From the NCBI RefSeq assembly GCF_016894265.1, contig NZ_CP069791.1:806001-870000 (forward strand): a DNA stretch of 64,000 bases, written 5' to 3'. This document shows positions 9,205 to 17,274 of this stretch, piece after piece. The notes beneath the pieces were generated by a model. That model had not been told where the DNA came from. It made no database searches and saw nothing but the letters and a program-made list of their open reading frames with translations. This DNA is from Corynebacterium tuberculostearicum (GTDB lineage Bacteria; Actinomycetota; Actinomycetes; Mycobacteriales; Mycobacteriaceae). Position 1 is the stretch's first letter, and each line of letters starts with the position of its first letter. The translations under genes and the position numbers were made by a program.

Positions 9205-10851
9205 ATGAAAAATAAACTCTGTGCTTTCTCATCTGTCCTGGCGCTCACCGGAATGGTAGGCGCGCCCGTTGCGGCGGCCCAGTCCTCGCTTCCAGGTTCC
9301 TCCTTTGGTTCTTCTTTGGGGTCATCGTTGGGCTCTTCCTGGGGGTCTTCCCAGGGCTCGTCCGAGGGTTCCTCCGCTGGGGACGAGGCGCAGCCGGGGG
9401 AAGGCGCTGAGTCGCGGGTGCTGTGGCAGGAAAGCTTCGACGGGGTGGATACCCCGGCATGGTTTACCCACCGCGCGCCGGAGGGGTGGAGCACGGATGT
9501 GCAGGGCGTGGACTCGGGCGAGTCCCGCTGGAAGGGCTGGACCTTTGGCGATATGCGCCACTGGACCTGGGCATCTGGTACCGATATGCGCCATTATTTC
9601 ACCCAGGCGCATGACACTTTCGCCATCATCGACAACAAGCAGCAGCGTTTGGCTGAGGGCGATTCCATGACCGCGGGTCTACAGAGCCCGGCCATCCCGG
9701 TGGCGGGGCAGGAGCGAGTGAATGTGGAATTCGACCACCATTACCGCCAGGGTAAGGCCGGGCAAAATGCCACGGTGACGGTCTCCTTCGATGGTGGGGA
9801 AGCTCAGGAAATCGCCGCCTTTGATAAGGATGTCTTCTCCAAGCACGAGTCCATCGGCGTGGACGTGCCGGCCGGCGCGAAGACAATGCAGGTCAGCTTC
9901 AGCTACAACAACGGCAATGATGACTGGTGGTGGGCGGTGGATAACGTGGGCGTCGTCAAGCCGCTCGGTGAGCTTCAAGGCTCGCCGCAGGCTACCGTGG
10001 ACGTGCTTTCCGACGTCCAGGGCGACCCCCAAGACTACAAAGACGCGGTCCGCCAGTTGAACGGTATGGAGGATAAGGCCGGGGCGCTGGTGCTCAACGG
10101 CGACCTCGTGGACGATGGCTCGCAGCAGCAGTGGGATGATTTCTTGGCCGCGCACAGTGAGGTGCCGCACGATTCGGGCAAGGAATTGTGGACCATCGGC
10201 AACCACGAAATGTATGGCAAGGAAGGCTCTAAGACCTACCTGGATCGCTTCCTGAAGTACTCCGGCCAGGACAAGCCGTGGAAGGAAGAAGTGGTGGATG
10301 GGGTGCCGCTGATTTCGGTAAATACCGAGTTTTATTCCGATATTCTGCGCCACGGCAAGGAGCCGTTCCAGCGCCTTAGCAAGGAGCAGCTCGATTGGCT
10401 AGATGAGCGCCTAGCGTATTGGGATGCTAAGGGCACACCGGCGCTAGTCTTCAGCCATCCGCTGCTGCCGCAGACCGTATCGATGTCCCATTCGGCGTGG
10501 TACCAGAATGACTTTGAGGACCTCGAGGCGCTTTCCAATGTGGTCAATAAGTACAACAACATCGTGTGGTTTAGCAGCCACAGCCATTCCTCGCTGCACC
10601 AAAATAACTGGTGGGGAACCCGCCGCTACGACGGCACCGGCGAGGCCGGCCGCACCGGTTTCCCGGTGGTCAACACCGGTGCCATCCTCAATGAGTACCT
10701 GCCGGATGGCGATAATGACGAGACAATCGTCAAGGAAAAAGAAGAGGCCTCCACTGGACTGCGGGTCAAGGTCTTTGCTGACCGCGTCCGGGTGGAGGCC
10801 TGGGACTTTAAGTCCGGCGAGATGATTAAGTATCAGGACTTCGCGCGGTAG
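9205..10851 (+). CDS. Exported metallophosphoesterase with Gly-Ser-Ser repeat linker
   Basis: This 548-residue secreted protein starts with a signal peptide (MKNKLCAFSSVLALTGMVG, cleavage near VAAAQ). Residues about 30-58 are a repetitive GSSxGSS linker. Residues about 75-250 resemble a jelly-roll or carbohydrate-binding-like beta domain (LWQESFDGVDTPAWF). From about residue 265 there is a calcineurin-like phosphoesterase core: SDVQGD, NGDLVDD, GNHEMYG, FSHPLLP and SSHSHSS supply the dinuclear metal ligands. Similar proteins hydrolyse phosphomonoesters or diesters at the cell surface. It lacks a sortase motif, so the protein is probably free or wall-associated. No good ribosome site is visible before ATG 9205; a TAGATA hexamer at 9192 hints at a leaderless start. 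Confidence 0.88.
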   Translation: MKNKLCAFSSVLALTGMVGAPVAAAQSSLPGSSFGSSLGSSLGSSWGSSQGSSEGSSAGDEAQPGEGAESRVLWQESFDGVDTPAWFTHRAPEGWSTDVQGVDSGESRWKGWTFGDMRHWTWASGTDMRHYFTQAHDTFAIIDNKQQRLAEGDSMTAGLQSPAIPVAGQERVNVEFDHHYRQGKAGQNATVTVSFDGGEAQEIAAFDKDVFSKHESIGVDVPAGAKTMQVSFSYNNGNDDWWWAVDNVGVVKPLGELQGSPQATVDVLSDVQGDPQDYKDAVRQLNGMEDKAGALVLNGDLVDDGSQQQWDDFLAAHSEVPHDSGKELWTIGNHEMYGKEGSKTYLDRFLKYSGQDKPWKEEVVDGVPLISVNTEFYSDILRHGKEPFQRLSKEQLDWLDERLAYWDAKGTPALVFSHPLLPQTVSMSHSAWYQNDFEDLEALSNVVNKYNNIVWFSSHSHSSLHQNNWWGTRRYDGTGEAGRTGFPVVNTGAILNEYLPDGDNDETIVKEKEEASTGLRVKVFADRVRVEAWDFKSGEMIKYQDFAR

Positions 10852-10873
10852 GGCGCAGTTTCCTGCCGGCGGC

Positions 10874-13800
10874 CTAGCGTTTCCAGGGCTCGATGGGGTT
10901 GCCCTGCCACACGGCGTTGGTGGGCACGCGGTCGCCGCGCATGACCAGTGAGCCGGGACCCACGGTAGAAGCCTTGCCAATGAGCGAGGCCGGCAGTGCC
11001 ACTGAATGGGAGGCCAGTGTAGATCCGGCCTCTACGGTGACGGTATCTAGGCTCATCACCCGGTCCTGGAAAAGGTGGGTTTGCACCACCGTGCCAGGGC
11101 CCACGGTGGCGGCCTCACCGACGCGGATGAGGTCCGTTTCCGGGAACCAGTAGGAATCGATCCACGCACCGCGGCCGATTTCCACGCCGAGGGCGCGCAG
11201 CCCCAGGTTGATCTCGCCGGAGCCGTAGGTGTGCTGGAAGAACCACGGCGCGGCGACGACCTCCACGAAGGTATCCTGCAGCTCATTGAGCCAGACAAAA
11301 GCGGACCACAGCGGGTGGTCGGCCGCGCGGTGCTTGCCCACGCAGATCCACTTCACAGCGACGGTAACGGCCATGGCCACCGCACCCATGCCCATGAGCA
11401 CGAGGCCGGAGAGGAGCCAGGTGAGGGGGAAGCCGAGGGCGTCGAGAAGCGAGTCGTAGACGCTGAGGGTTGCCGCGAGCAGCATGGCAGAATACATCGG
11501 TGCCAAAAGGCGCATGGTTTCCACCACACCGCGGGCGGCCTTGACGGCAAAGCCCGGGTTATAGGTCAGCGCCTCGCCCGAGTTGGCGGGGGAGTCCACC
11601 TCTACGGTCACGCGGCGCATGCGCTCTGGCGGTGCACCCCACCAGTTGGCGCCGGCCTTTGTCTTCTTCGGGGTAGAAGAAAGCACGGCAACCAGCGAGT
11701 TCTTGGATAGCTTGCGGCCGGGTGCGGTGATGCCGGAGTTGCCCACGAAGGAGCGCTTGCCCACCTTGGTCTCGCCGGTGCGCATCCAGCCGCCGCCGAG
11801 CTCGTAGCCGCCGATCATGGTGTCATCGGCCAGGAAGGCGCCCTCTTTGACCTCGGTAAGCTTGGGGATCATGACCGCGGTGGAGATTTCCACGTTGGCG
11901 CCAATCTCCGCGCCGAGCGAGCGCAGCCACGCTGGGGTCAGCTGGGAGGCATAGAGCGGGAAGAGCTTGGTGCGAGCCTCGTCCATGAGGCGCTCGATGG
12001 CCCACAGGCGCCAGCCCTTGGCCGAGCGCACGGGTGCTACGCCCGGGCTAATGCCCAGCGAGAGAATGCGCACGCCCAGCCAGGTCTGCAGCATATAGGT
12101 GGCAAAGGCCGCCAGCGCGCCAACGGGCGCGAAGAAGATCGCACCGACAAAGCTATCGCCGCCCGTGGAATGCACGAGGGCCAAGACGATGGCCGCGCCT
12201 ACCGCCAGCGCTACAACCGGTTGGATGGCCAGCAGGACGGAGGTGGCGTCATAAATGGCCACCCACCACGGCCGGCGCTTGGGCGTATGGGATGGGAAGC
12301 GGTGCTTGGAGCGACCCACCTTTTGGGCAGGCGAGCCGGACCAACGCTGGCTGTCCTTGATCTTCTTGCGGCCGGTAACGGTGGAACCGGCCTCCACGTG
12401 GGCATACTTGCCCACCACGGTGCCAGGCAGCAGCGTGGAGCGCGCGCCCACGCGAGCGCCTTCCTTGACGTCGATGGCACCCACATGCAGGATATCGCCG
12501 TCCAGCCAGTAGCCGGAGAGGTCCACCTCAGGCTCGATGGCGGCGTGTTTGCCCAAGGTGAGCAGACCGGTCACCGGCGGCAGGGAGTGCAGGTCCACGC
12601 CGCGCTTGACCTTGACGCCGAGCGCGCGGGCGTAGTTATTCACGCGCGTGGCACCGGCCAGGGAGCTCGCGCCGGAGGCATTAGCCCAGCGCTCGGCCGC
12701 CCAGATGCGCAGGTGCGTCGAACCGCCGCGCGGGTAATCGCCCGGCTTAATTCCGGCCGTAATAAGACGCGCACCGTAGCCGCCAATGGGGATGCGGCCG
12801 ACGGGGGTGACAAAGACGATGAGCATAGCGATGACCAGCCACCACGGATAGGCCGCGGCCCACTCAAAGCCCAGCGATGCCGCCACGGTGGAACCCAGCA
12901 TGAGCCAGGCCAGCCAGCTGGAGGCGGCCAGTGTCATGACGGGAATCTGAATCAGGGTCTGGGCGAGGCGGGTGCCGAAGCCGACCTTGGCGACCTCGCG
13001 CATGGGGGCATCGGCAGCCGCGGGGCGCGGTTCGGCTCCTGCAATGAGCTCGGCCAGCGAGCCCAAGCGCGGGTGGTCGTAGAGGTCGCGCACGGCCACG
13101 GTGGGGTAGCGCTCCCTGATATGGCCCACGAGGGTCGCGGCCGCCAACGAGGTGCCGCCGAGCGAGAAAAAGTCGGCGTTCTCGTCTTCCACGGACACGC
13201 CGAGCGTTTCGACCCACAGCTCCGCGAGCCACTTCTCGGTCTCGGTCAGCGTGGTCGATTCCACGCCCACTCCCGGCAGCGGCCACGGAAGGGCCTTCTT
13301 ATCTACCTTGCCGGAGGTACGCACCGGCAGTTCTTCCATGACGCAGATGCGCGGGACGAGTGCGGCCGGCATGGTTTCGGCCAAGCGGGCGTGCGCGGCC
13401 TCGTGATCGAAGCCCTTGGCCTCATCCTCGAGGGAAACGTAGCCCACCAGGACGGATTCGCCGCCGGGGGTCTTTTGCACGGCCACGGCCGAGTTATAGA
13501 CGTTATCCAGGGCCGCGACATTGGCTTCGACCTCACCGAGCTCGATGCGGCGCCCGCCAATTTTCACCTGGTCATCCACGCGGCCGACGAAGTACAGCCC
13601 ATCTTCTTCCAGGCGCACGTGGTCACCGGTGCGATACGCACGCTGCCAGCCCATCGACTCCAGCGGGGCGTACTTCTCCGCGTCCTTGGCCGGATCCAGG
13701 TAGGACGCCAGTCCCACGCCGCCGATCACTAGCTCGCCGACGCCGCCTAATTCCACAGGCATGCCTTGCTTATCGACGACCACCAGGTCCCACCCATTCA

Positions 13801-14797
13801 ACGGCAAGCCAATGGACACCGGCCGGCCCGGCAGCATTTGCTGCGCACAGGCGACGACGGTGGCCTCGGTGGGGCCGTAGGTATTCCACATCTCGCGGTC
13901 CTCGGTGGCCAGGCGGTCCACCAACTCCTGCGAGCAGGCCTCGCCGCCGACGATGAGCAGGCGGATATTATCCAGCGCCTCGGCCGGCCACAGGCCCGCC
14001 AAGGTAGGCACGGTGGACACGACGGTGATATCGCGGCGGATGAGCCACGGGCCCAAGTCCATGCCGGAGCGCACCAGAGATCGCGGCGCCGGGACCAAGC
14101 AGCCACCGTGGCCCCAGGCCAGCCACATTTCCTCGCAGGAGGCATCGAAGGCGACGGACAGCCCGGCGAGCACACGATCCTCTGGGCCGAGCGGCCCGTG
14201 CGGGTGATTGACCAAAAAGAGGCTGGCCTCGGCGTCCACGAAGGCGGCCGCGGAACGGTGGCTTACGGCCACGCCCTTCGGCTTGCCGGTGGAACCGGAG
14301 GTGAAGATGATCCACGCAGTGTCTTCTGGGTGCGGAGCATTGGGGTTCTCGGCCGGCTCCTCGGCGGACCTGTCGGGGGCGTCCGAGCGCGCGGAGTCGC
14401 GCAGGAAGCGGAAGCCTTCATCGGTAAAGACGCCATCGATATCAGCCTCGCCGAAGACCATCTCGGCGCGCTCGTCTGGGTCATCGGCGTCGACAGGCAC
14501 GTAGGCCGCGCCCGCCGCCAGGGTCGCCAAAATGGCGAGGTAGAGCTCGCGCTTGCCGGAGGTCATCCGAATGCCGATGCGATCGCCCCGGCGCACGCCA
14601 TTGGCGTGCAGCTCGGTGGCCCACAGCTCGACTTCGTGGATGAGCTCGGAGTAGGTGATGATTTCGCCGTCGTCCAGCGCGGCGGCATCTGGGTGCATCT
14701 CCGCGGTGGTGGTGATGATGTCCCACAGCGTGCGGGGCCGCGGCGCCGCACTACCTAGAAGGTACTGCTGCAGGACGAGCGATTCGGGGCCCGCCAT
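10874..14797 (-). CDS. Pls/PosA-type single-module nonribosomal peptide synthetase
   Basis: This is a 1307-residue membrane enzyme. An adenylation domain (about 20-510) shows IFTSGSTGKPKGVAVSH, FDASCEEMW, NTYGPTEATV, YRTGDHVR, GRVDDQVKIGGRRIELGE and the catalytic Lys motif RTSGKVDKK. A carrier domain follows with FFSLGGTSLAAATL carrying the phosphopantetheine Ser. The rest alternates membrane segments (for example near residues 615-665, 845-900 and 1090-1140) with left-handed beta-helix repeats (VGKYAHVEAGSTVTG and VGPGTVVQTHLF types). There is no condensation or thioesterase domain. This is the organisation of epsilon-poly-L-lysine synthetase Pls and delta-poly-ornithine synthetase PosA. The ATG directly abuts the marR stop (TAAATG). 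The product is probably a homopolymer or dipeptide of a basic amino acid, by inference. Confidence 0.9.
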   Translation of the reverse strand: MAGPESLVLQQYLLGSAAPRPRTLWDIITTTAEMHPDAAALDDGEIITYSELIHEVELWATELHANGVRRGDRIGIRMTSGKRELYLAILATLAAGAAYVPVDADDPDERAEMVFGEADIDGVFTDEGFRFLRDSARSDAPDRSAEEPAENPNAPHPEDTAWIIFTSGSTGKPKGVAVSHRSAAAFVDAEASLFLVNHPHGPLGPEDRVLAGLSVAFDASCEEMWLAWGHGGCLVPAPRSLVRSGMDLGPWLIRRDITVVSTVPTLAGLWPAEALDNIRLLIVGGEACSQELVDRLATEDREMWNTYGPTEATVVACAQQMLPGRPVSIGLPLNGWDLVVVDKQGMPVELGGVGELVIGGVGLASYLDPAKDAEKYAPLESMGWQRAYRTGDHVRLEEDGLYFVGRVDDQVKIGGRRIELGEVEANVAALDNVYNSAVAVQKTPGGESVLVGYVSLEDEAKGFDHEAAHARLAETMPAALVPRICVMEELPVRTSGKVDKKALPWPLPGVGVESTTLTETEKWLAELWVETLGVSVEDENADFFSLGGTSLAAATLVGHIRERYPTVAVRDLYDHPRLGSLAELIAGAEPRPAAADAPMREVAKVGFGTRLAQTLIQIPVMTLAASSWLAWLMLGSTVAASLGFEWAAAYPWWLVIAMLIVFVTPVGRIPIGGYGARLITAGIKPGDYPRGGSTHLRIWAAERWANASGASSLAGATRVNNYARALGVKVKRGVDLHSLPPVTGLLTLGKHAAIEPEVDLSGYWLDGDILHVGAIDVKEGARVGARSTLLPGTVVGKYAHVEAGSTVTGRKKIKDSQRWSGSPAQKVGRSKHRFPSHTPKRRPWWVAIYDATSVLLAIQPVVALAVGAAIVLALVHSTGGDSFVGAIFFAPVGALAAFATYMLQTWLGVRILSLGISPGVAPVRSAKGWRLWAIERLMDEARTKLFPLYASQLTPAWLRSLGAEIGANVEISTAVMIPKLTEVKEGAFLADDTMIGGYELGGGWMRTGETKVGKRSFVGNSGITAPGRKLSKNSLVAVLSSTPKKTKAGANWWGAPPERMRRVTVEVDSPANSGEALTYNPGFAVKAARGVVETMRLLAPMYSAMLLAATLSVYDSLLDALGFPLTWLLSGLVLMGMGAVAMAVTVAVKWICVGKHRAADHPLWSAFVWLNELQDTFVEVVAAPWFFQHTYGSGEINLGLRALGVEIGRGAWIDSYWFPETDLIRVGEAATVGPGTVVQTHLFQDRVMSLDTVTVEAGSTLASHSVALPASLIGKASTVGPGSLVMRGDRVPTNAVWQGNPIEPWKR

Positions 14798-15256
14798 TTA
14801 TGCCTCGTCCTCGTCCGCGGCAATGATGGACTTGGCCAACTTTCGCAGGTGCTTGAGCTGCTTATTGGTGGACTCATCCAAGGCCTCGTCCTCGGCAGTG
14901 GCAACAAGCTCCGCCAGGTCCTTGTGGACCTTCGCGCCCTTCTTGGTGGACGCGACGATCTGGCGGCGGCGATCCTTCGGATCGCGCTCGCGCTTGGCCC
15001 AGCCGCGGTCTTCGAGGGCGTCGATAAGACGCACCATGTCAGAGGCATCAATGGCCAGGGTCTCGGAGAGGTAGGACTGCGACGCGGCATCCGCGTCTAC
15101 TAGGCAGGTAAGGACCCAGTACTCGCGCAGCGTCGTCTGCTTGGTCTGCAGGGCGGCCTCGACGCCATCGCGGGTGCGGCGGCGGAGGCGCTCCAGCTGG
15201 AACGACGGGGATTCGAGCAGGGCAGTTGGGATTACAGAATTATTCGTGGAAGCCAT
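14798..15256 (-). CDS. MarR-family transcriptional regulator
   Basis: This 152-residue winged-helix regulator has a recognition region SQSYLSETLAIDASDMVRLIDALEDRGWAKRERDPKDRRRQIV, including the MarR wing motif DPKDRRRQ. It is the first gene of a two-gene operon, and its stop abuts the start of the Pls/PosA synthetase, so it most likely controls that operon and itself. The C-terminus is acidic (AADEDEA). The start at 15256 fits a leaderless transcript from the TATTAT hexamer seven bases upstream. A candidate operator, ATTGG-N6-CCAAT, lies 22-38 bases upstream. The ligand is unknown. Confidence 0.9.
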   Translation of the reverse strand: MASTNNSVIPTALLESPSFQLERLRRRTRDGVEAALQTKQTTLREYWVLTCLVDADAASQSYLSETLAIDASDMVRLIDALEDRGWAKRERDPKDRRRQIVASTKKGAKVHKDLAELVATAEDEALDESTNKQLKHLRKLAKSIIAADEDEA

Positions 15257-15262
15257 ACCATC

Positions 15263-15294
15263 ATAATAATCCCAAAAGATTGGTTAAGGCCAAT
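15263..15294 (-). promoter_or_regulatory. marR-pls promoter with inverted repeat
   Basis: On the minus strand, TATTAT (15268 down to 15263) lies six bases before the marR ATG. An inverted repeat ATTGG-N6-CCAAT (15279-15294) covers the expected -35 area, which contains TTGGCC. Autoregulation by the MarR protein is inferred. Confidence 0.45.
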
Positions 15295-15590
15295 TAATCC
15301 GTCTCGATGGGGAGCCCGGCAGCCTTCCAGTTATCCGTGCCGCCATCGACGTTGATGGTGTCCCAGCCCAGCGCATGCTCCAGATACTGGCAGACCTGCA
15401 TGCTGCGGCCGCCCGCGTGGCAGATGACGTAAATATCCTTGTCCGGGTCGATTTCCTGGATGCGACCCGTAATCTCACTCATCGGGATATGGGTCGCGCC
15501 CTTTGCGCGCTCTACCGCCCACTCATCATTCTCGCGGACATCAATGAGCTGAGCGCCTTCTGGTACTTCAGTTGGTTGAACGTTTCTCAT
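15294..15590 (-). CDS. Rhodanese-like domain protein
   Basis: This is a small cytosolic single-domain sulfurtransferase of 98 residues. It has the LIDVREN(D)EW entry motif, a substrate loop CHAGGRS with the active-site Cys near residue 58, and the closing VDGGTDNWKAAGLP motif. Length equals a minimal rhodanese domain, similar to GlpE-type proteins. It probably handles persulfide sulfur, but its partner is unknown. The stop lies at the edge of the marR promoter repeat, so transcription from this gene could run into marR-pls. Confidence 0.9.
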   Translation of the reverse strand: MRNVQPTEVPEGAQLIDVRENDEWAVERAKGATHIPMSEITGRIQEIDPDKDIYVICHAGGRSMQVCQYLEHALGWDTINVDGGTDNWKAAGLPIETD

Positions 15591-15642
15591 GCCTCATACC
15601 CTAGTCACGCATAGGTCCTTATGCTGCTCCGCGTGCCCCGTG

Positions 15643-16464
15643 CTAGCGCTGGAACCGCCAGTAGTGGTGCCACTGCCACGGTGGCTGCACAAGGTCGCCT
15701 TTTCCGTGGACTATCGCGAGGACTTGGCCAACGGCCACGTCGAGGTGGTGCTCGATTGTGGCGGCGGTGAAGTGGAGAGGTTTGTAGCCTCTGTGGACGG
15801 CGTCGTTAAGCTTTTGGCGGTCAATTTCGAACCGCTGCCGGTTCTCGCCCTGGTGGTAGGCGTAGCCGTCGACCTCGATGGCCAGCTTGTGCTCCTCTAA
15901 GAGTAAATCCCAGCGGTAAGGGCCAATGTACCTGTTGTTGTGCACGGTGACATGGGGCCGAAGCGCGCGGGTGAGATTGCGCTCGGGGACGCTATCAGCG
16001 CCGAGGATGGTGGTTTCCAGGACGCGCCGGGTGCGCTGCGGGAAGCGCTGGAAATCAAGCATGTGGCCCTCCATCTGGGAGGCGCCGTACTGGCCGGCAA
16101 AGCAGGCCTCGAGGAAGGCAACGGCGTCTTCTTCCGCCATGATTTCTGTGGCCTGCAGCGGATTGCACACGTTAATTCCATTGAGCTGGCCAAGCGCTTT
16201 CGGCCGGGCGCGGCGGCTGCGGAAGTACGGGCTGGAGGCCATCATTCCCGCGCGCAGGAGGTGGAGTGGGAAACTTAAAGCGTGGCCGAGGTAGTGGTGG
16301 GCGCACGAGTAGCCGTCGAGCGCCGAATCGGGCCAGCGATGGGAGACGATTTCCGCGAGTTCGCGCGGCGAGGGCTTTCCTTCGGTATAGAGGCCGTGGC
16401 AGATTTTCACGGCTTTGTTGTTGATAGCGCGGTGCGCGGCCTTGCGCGTGGTGAAGATTCTCAT
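15643..16464 (-). CDS. Vsr/DUF559-like endonuclease-fold protein of unknown role
   Basis: This 273-residue protein has two visible parts. The N-terminal half (IFTTRKAAHRAINNKAVKI...LYTEGKPSPRELAEIV) looks like the winged-helix domain seen in AbiEi-type or transcriptional-regulator-like proteins. The C-terminal half resembles a very-short-patch-repair/DUF559 nuclease: PYRWDLLLEEHKLAIEVDGYAYHQ, then RQRFEIDRQKLNDAVHRGY. WDLL, EVDG and the downstream Asp/Lys are plausible catalytic residues. No adjacent methylase, antitoxin or partner is present. Such orphan genes are common in corynebacteria; the function is not established. Confidence 0.75.
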   Translation of the reverse strand: MRIFTTRKAAHRAINNKAVKICHGLYTEGKPSPRELAEIVSHRWPDSALDGYSCAHHYLGHALSFPLHLLRAGMMASSPYFRSRRARPKALGQLNGINVCNPLQATEIMAEEDAVAFLEACFAGQYGASQMEGHMLDFQRFPQRTRRVLETTILGADSVPERNLTRALRPHVTVHNNRYIGPYRWDLLLEEHKLAIEVDGYAYHQGENRQRFEIDRQKLNDAVHRGYKPLHFTAATIEHHLDVAVGQVLAIVHGKGDLVQPPWQWHHYWRFQR

Positions 16465-16485
16465 GCGCCCACCCCTAGGCGTTCA

Positions 16486-16540
16486 TTTCGATCAATTAGG
16501 TCCCCCGAGGCCGGTGGTTTCGGCCTGCTATGTGATCGAA
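16486..16540. repeat. Palindromic element, copy 1 (degenerate)
   Basis: TTCGATCA pairs with TGATCGAA at the ends, with an inner AGGCCG/CGGCCT hairpin. This 55-base element has the same length and layout as the copy 147 bases downstream (16633-16687), sharing the start TTTCGATCAA and the motif GCTATxTGATCGAA. Confidence 0.65.
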
Positions 16541-16617
16541 TTGTACTGCGGGGGGCGGGATGGTGTCGCGGGGAGCGGCTTGCGGATGCGAAGAAGGACG
16601 AAAAAGGGGCGAAATGG

Positions 16618-16693
16618 GACAAAAAAGGGGCGTTTCGATCAAATACGGCCTTGGAGACCGCCGCTTTCGCGGTGCTATTTGATCGAAACGCCC
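16618..16693 (-). terminator. Palindromic element copy 2, acting as the ppa terminator
   Basis: Perfect 18-base arms (16628-16645 and 16676-16693) enclose an inner ACCGC/GCGGT hairpin. On the minus strand the structure is followed by CTTTTTTG, giving a good intrinsic terminator 26 bases past the ppa stop. It is the better-preserved relative of the 16486-16540 element. Confidence 0.85.
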
Positions 16694-16718
16694 TAAGGGG
16701 AGCCCGGAGAAGGAAGTC

Positions 16719-17192
16719 TTACTTGAAGCGAGCCTTAGCCTCTTCGAGGATCTTCTCTGCCTCGGCCTTGTCGCCCCAGCCGGAGCCGGTGACTTCCTTG
16801 TTCGGCTCCAGGTCCTTGTAGTGGACGAAGAAGTGCTCGATTTCGTCCTTGATGTGCTGCTCGACATCGTTGATGTCCTGGTAGCGCTCCCAGCGCGGGT
16901 CATCGATGACGGCGAGCAGCTTGTCGTCGCCGCCGGCCTCGTCGGTCATCTTGAAGACACCGACGATGCGGGCCTCAACGACTACGCCCGGGAAGACCGG
17001 CTCCGGCAGGATGACCAGGGCGTCGAGCGGGTCGCCGTCTTCGCCCAGGGTGTGGTCGATGAAGCCGTAGTCAGCCGGGTAAGCCATCGGGGTGAACAGG
17101 TAACGGTCGAGGTAGACCTTGCCGGACTCGTGGTCAACCTCGTACTTGTTGCGGGAGCCCTTCGGGATTTCAATGGTTACTTCAACGCTCAC
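16719..17192 (-). CDS. ppa: Inorganic pyrophosphatase
   Basis: This is a cytosolic soluble family I pyrophosphatase of 157 residues that hydrolyses PPi to orthophosphate. Signatures include [16 protein letters not shown], the active-site block DGDPLDALV near residue 58, and KDLEPNK. The start is the GTG at 17192, eight bases after a GGAGG (17201-17205). An ATG slightly upstream would put the ribosome site inside the gene, and the much longer open frame to 17660 has no family support. Length equals that of other actinobacterial enzymes. A TAGACT hexamer on the minus strand at 17236-17241 is a plausible -10. Confidence 0.95.
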   Translation of the reverse strand: MSVEVTIEIPKGSRNKYEVDHESGKVYLDRYLFTPMAYPADYGFIDHTLGEDGDPLDALVILPEPVFPGVVVEARIVGVFKMTDEAGGDDKLLAVIDDPRWERYQDINDVEQHIKDEIEHFFVHYKDLEPNKEVTGSGWGDKAEAEKILEEAKARFK

Positions 17193-17274
17193 AGCGATGT
17201 CCTCCATGGGGGATTGGGTATCAATTACTGCCCATAGTCTAGCGCGTTGCGGATTCGCGCTAGGGTTAAAGGCA

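Noticed and set aside
9283..9385. Possible tandem-repeat (CRISPR-like) array
   Set aside because: The repeats are in-frame Gly-Ser codons of a secreted protein linker.
12170..13732. Plus-strand 520-codon frame within the Pls/PosA gene
   Set aside because: Arg/His/Gly-rich antisense shadow with no domain; the minus strand carries clear adenylation and carrier motifs.
16540..16630. Insertion sequence between the two palindromic elements
   Set aside because: The 90 bases between contain no open frame, no target duplication and no transposase motif.
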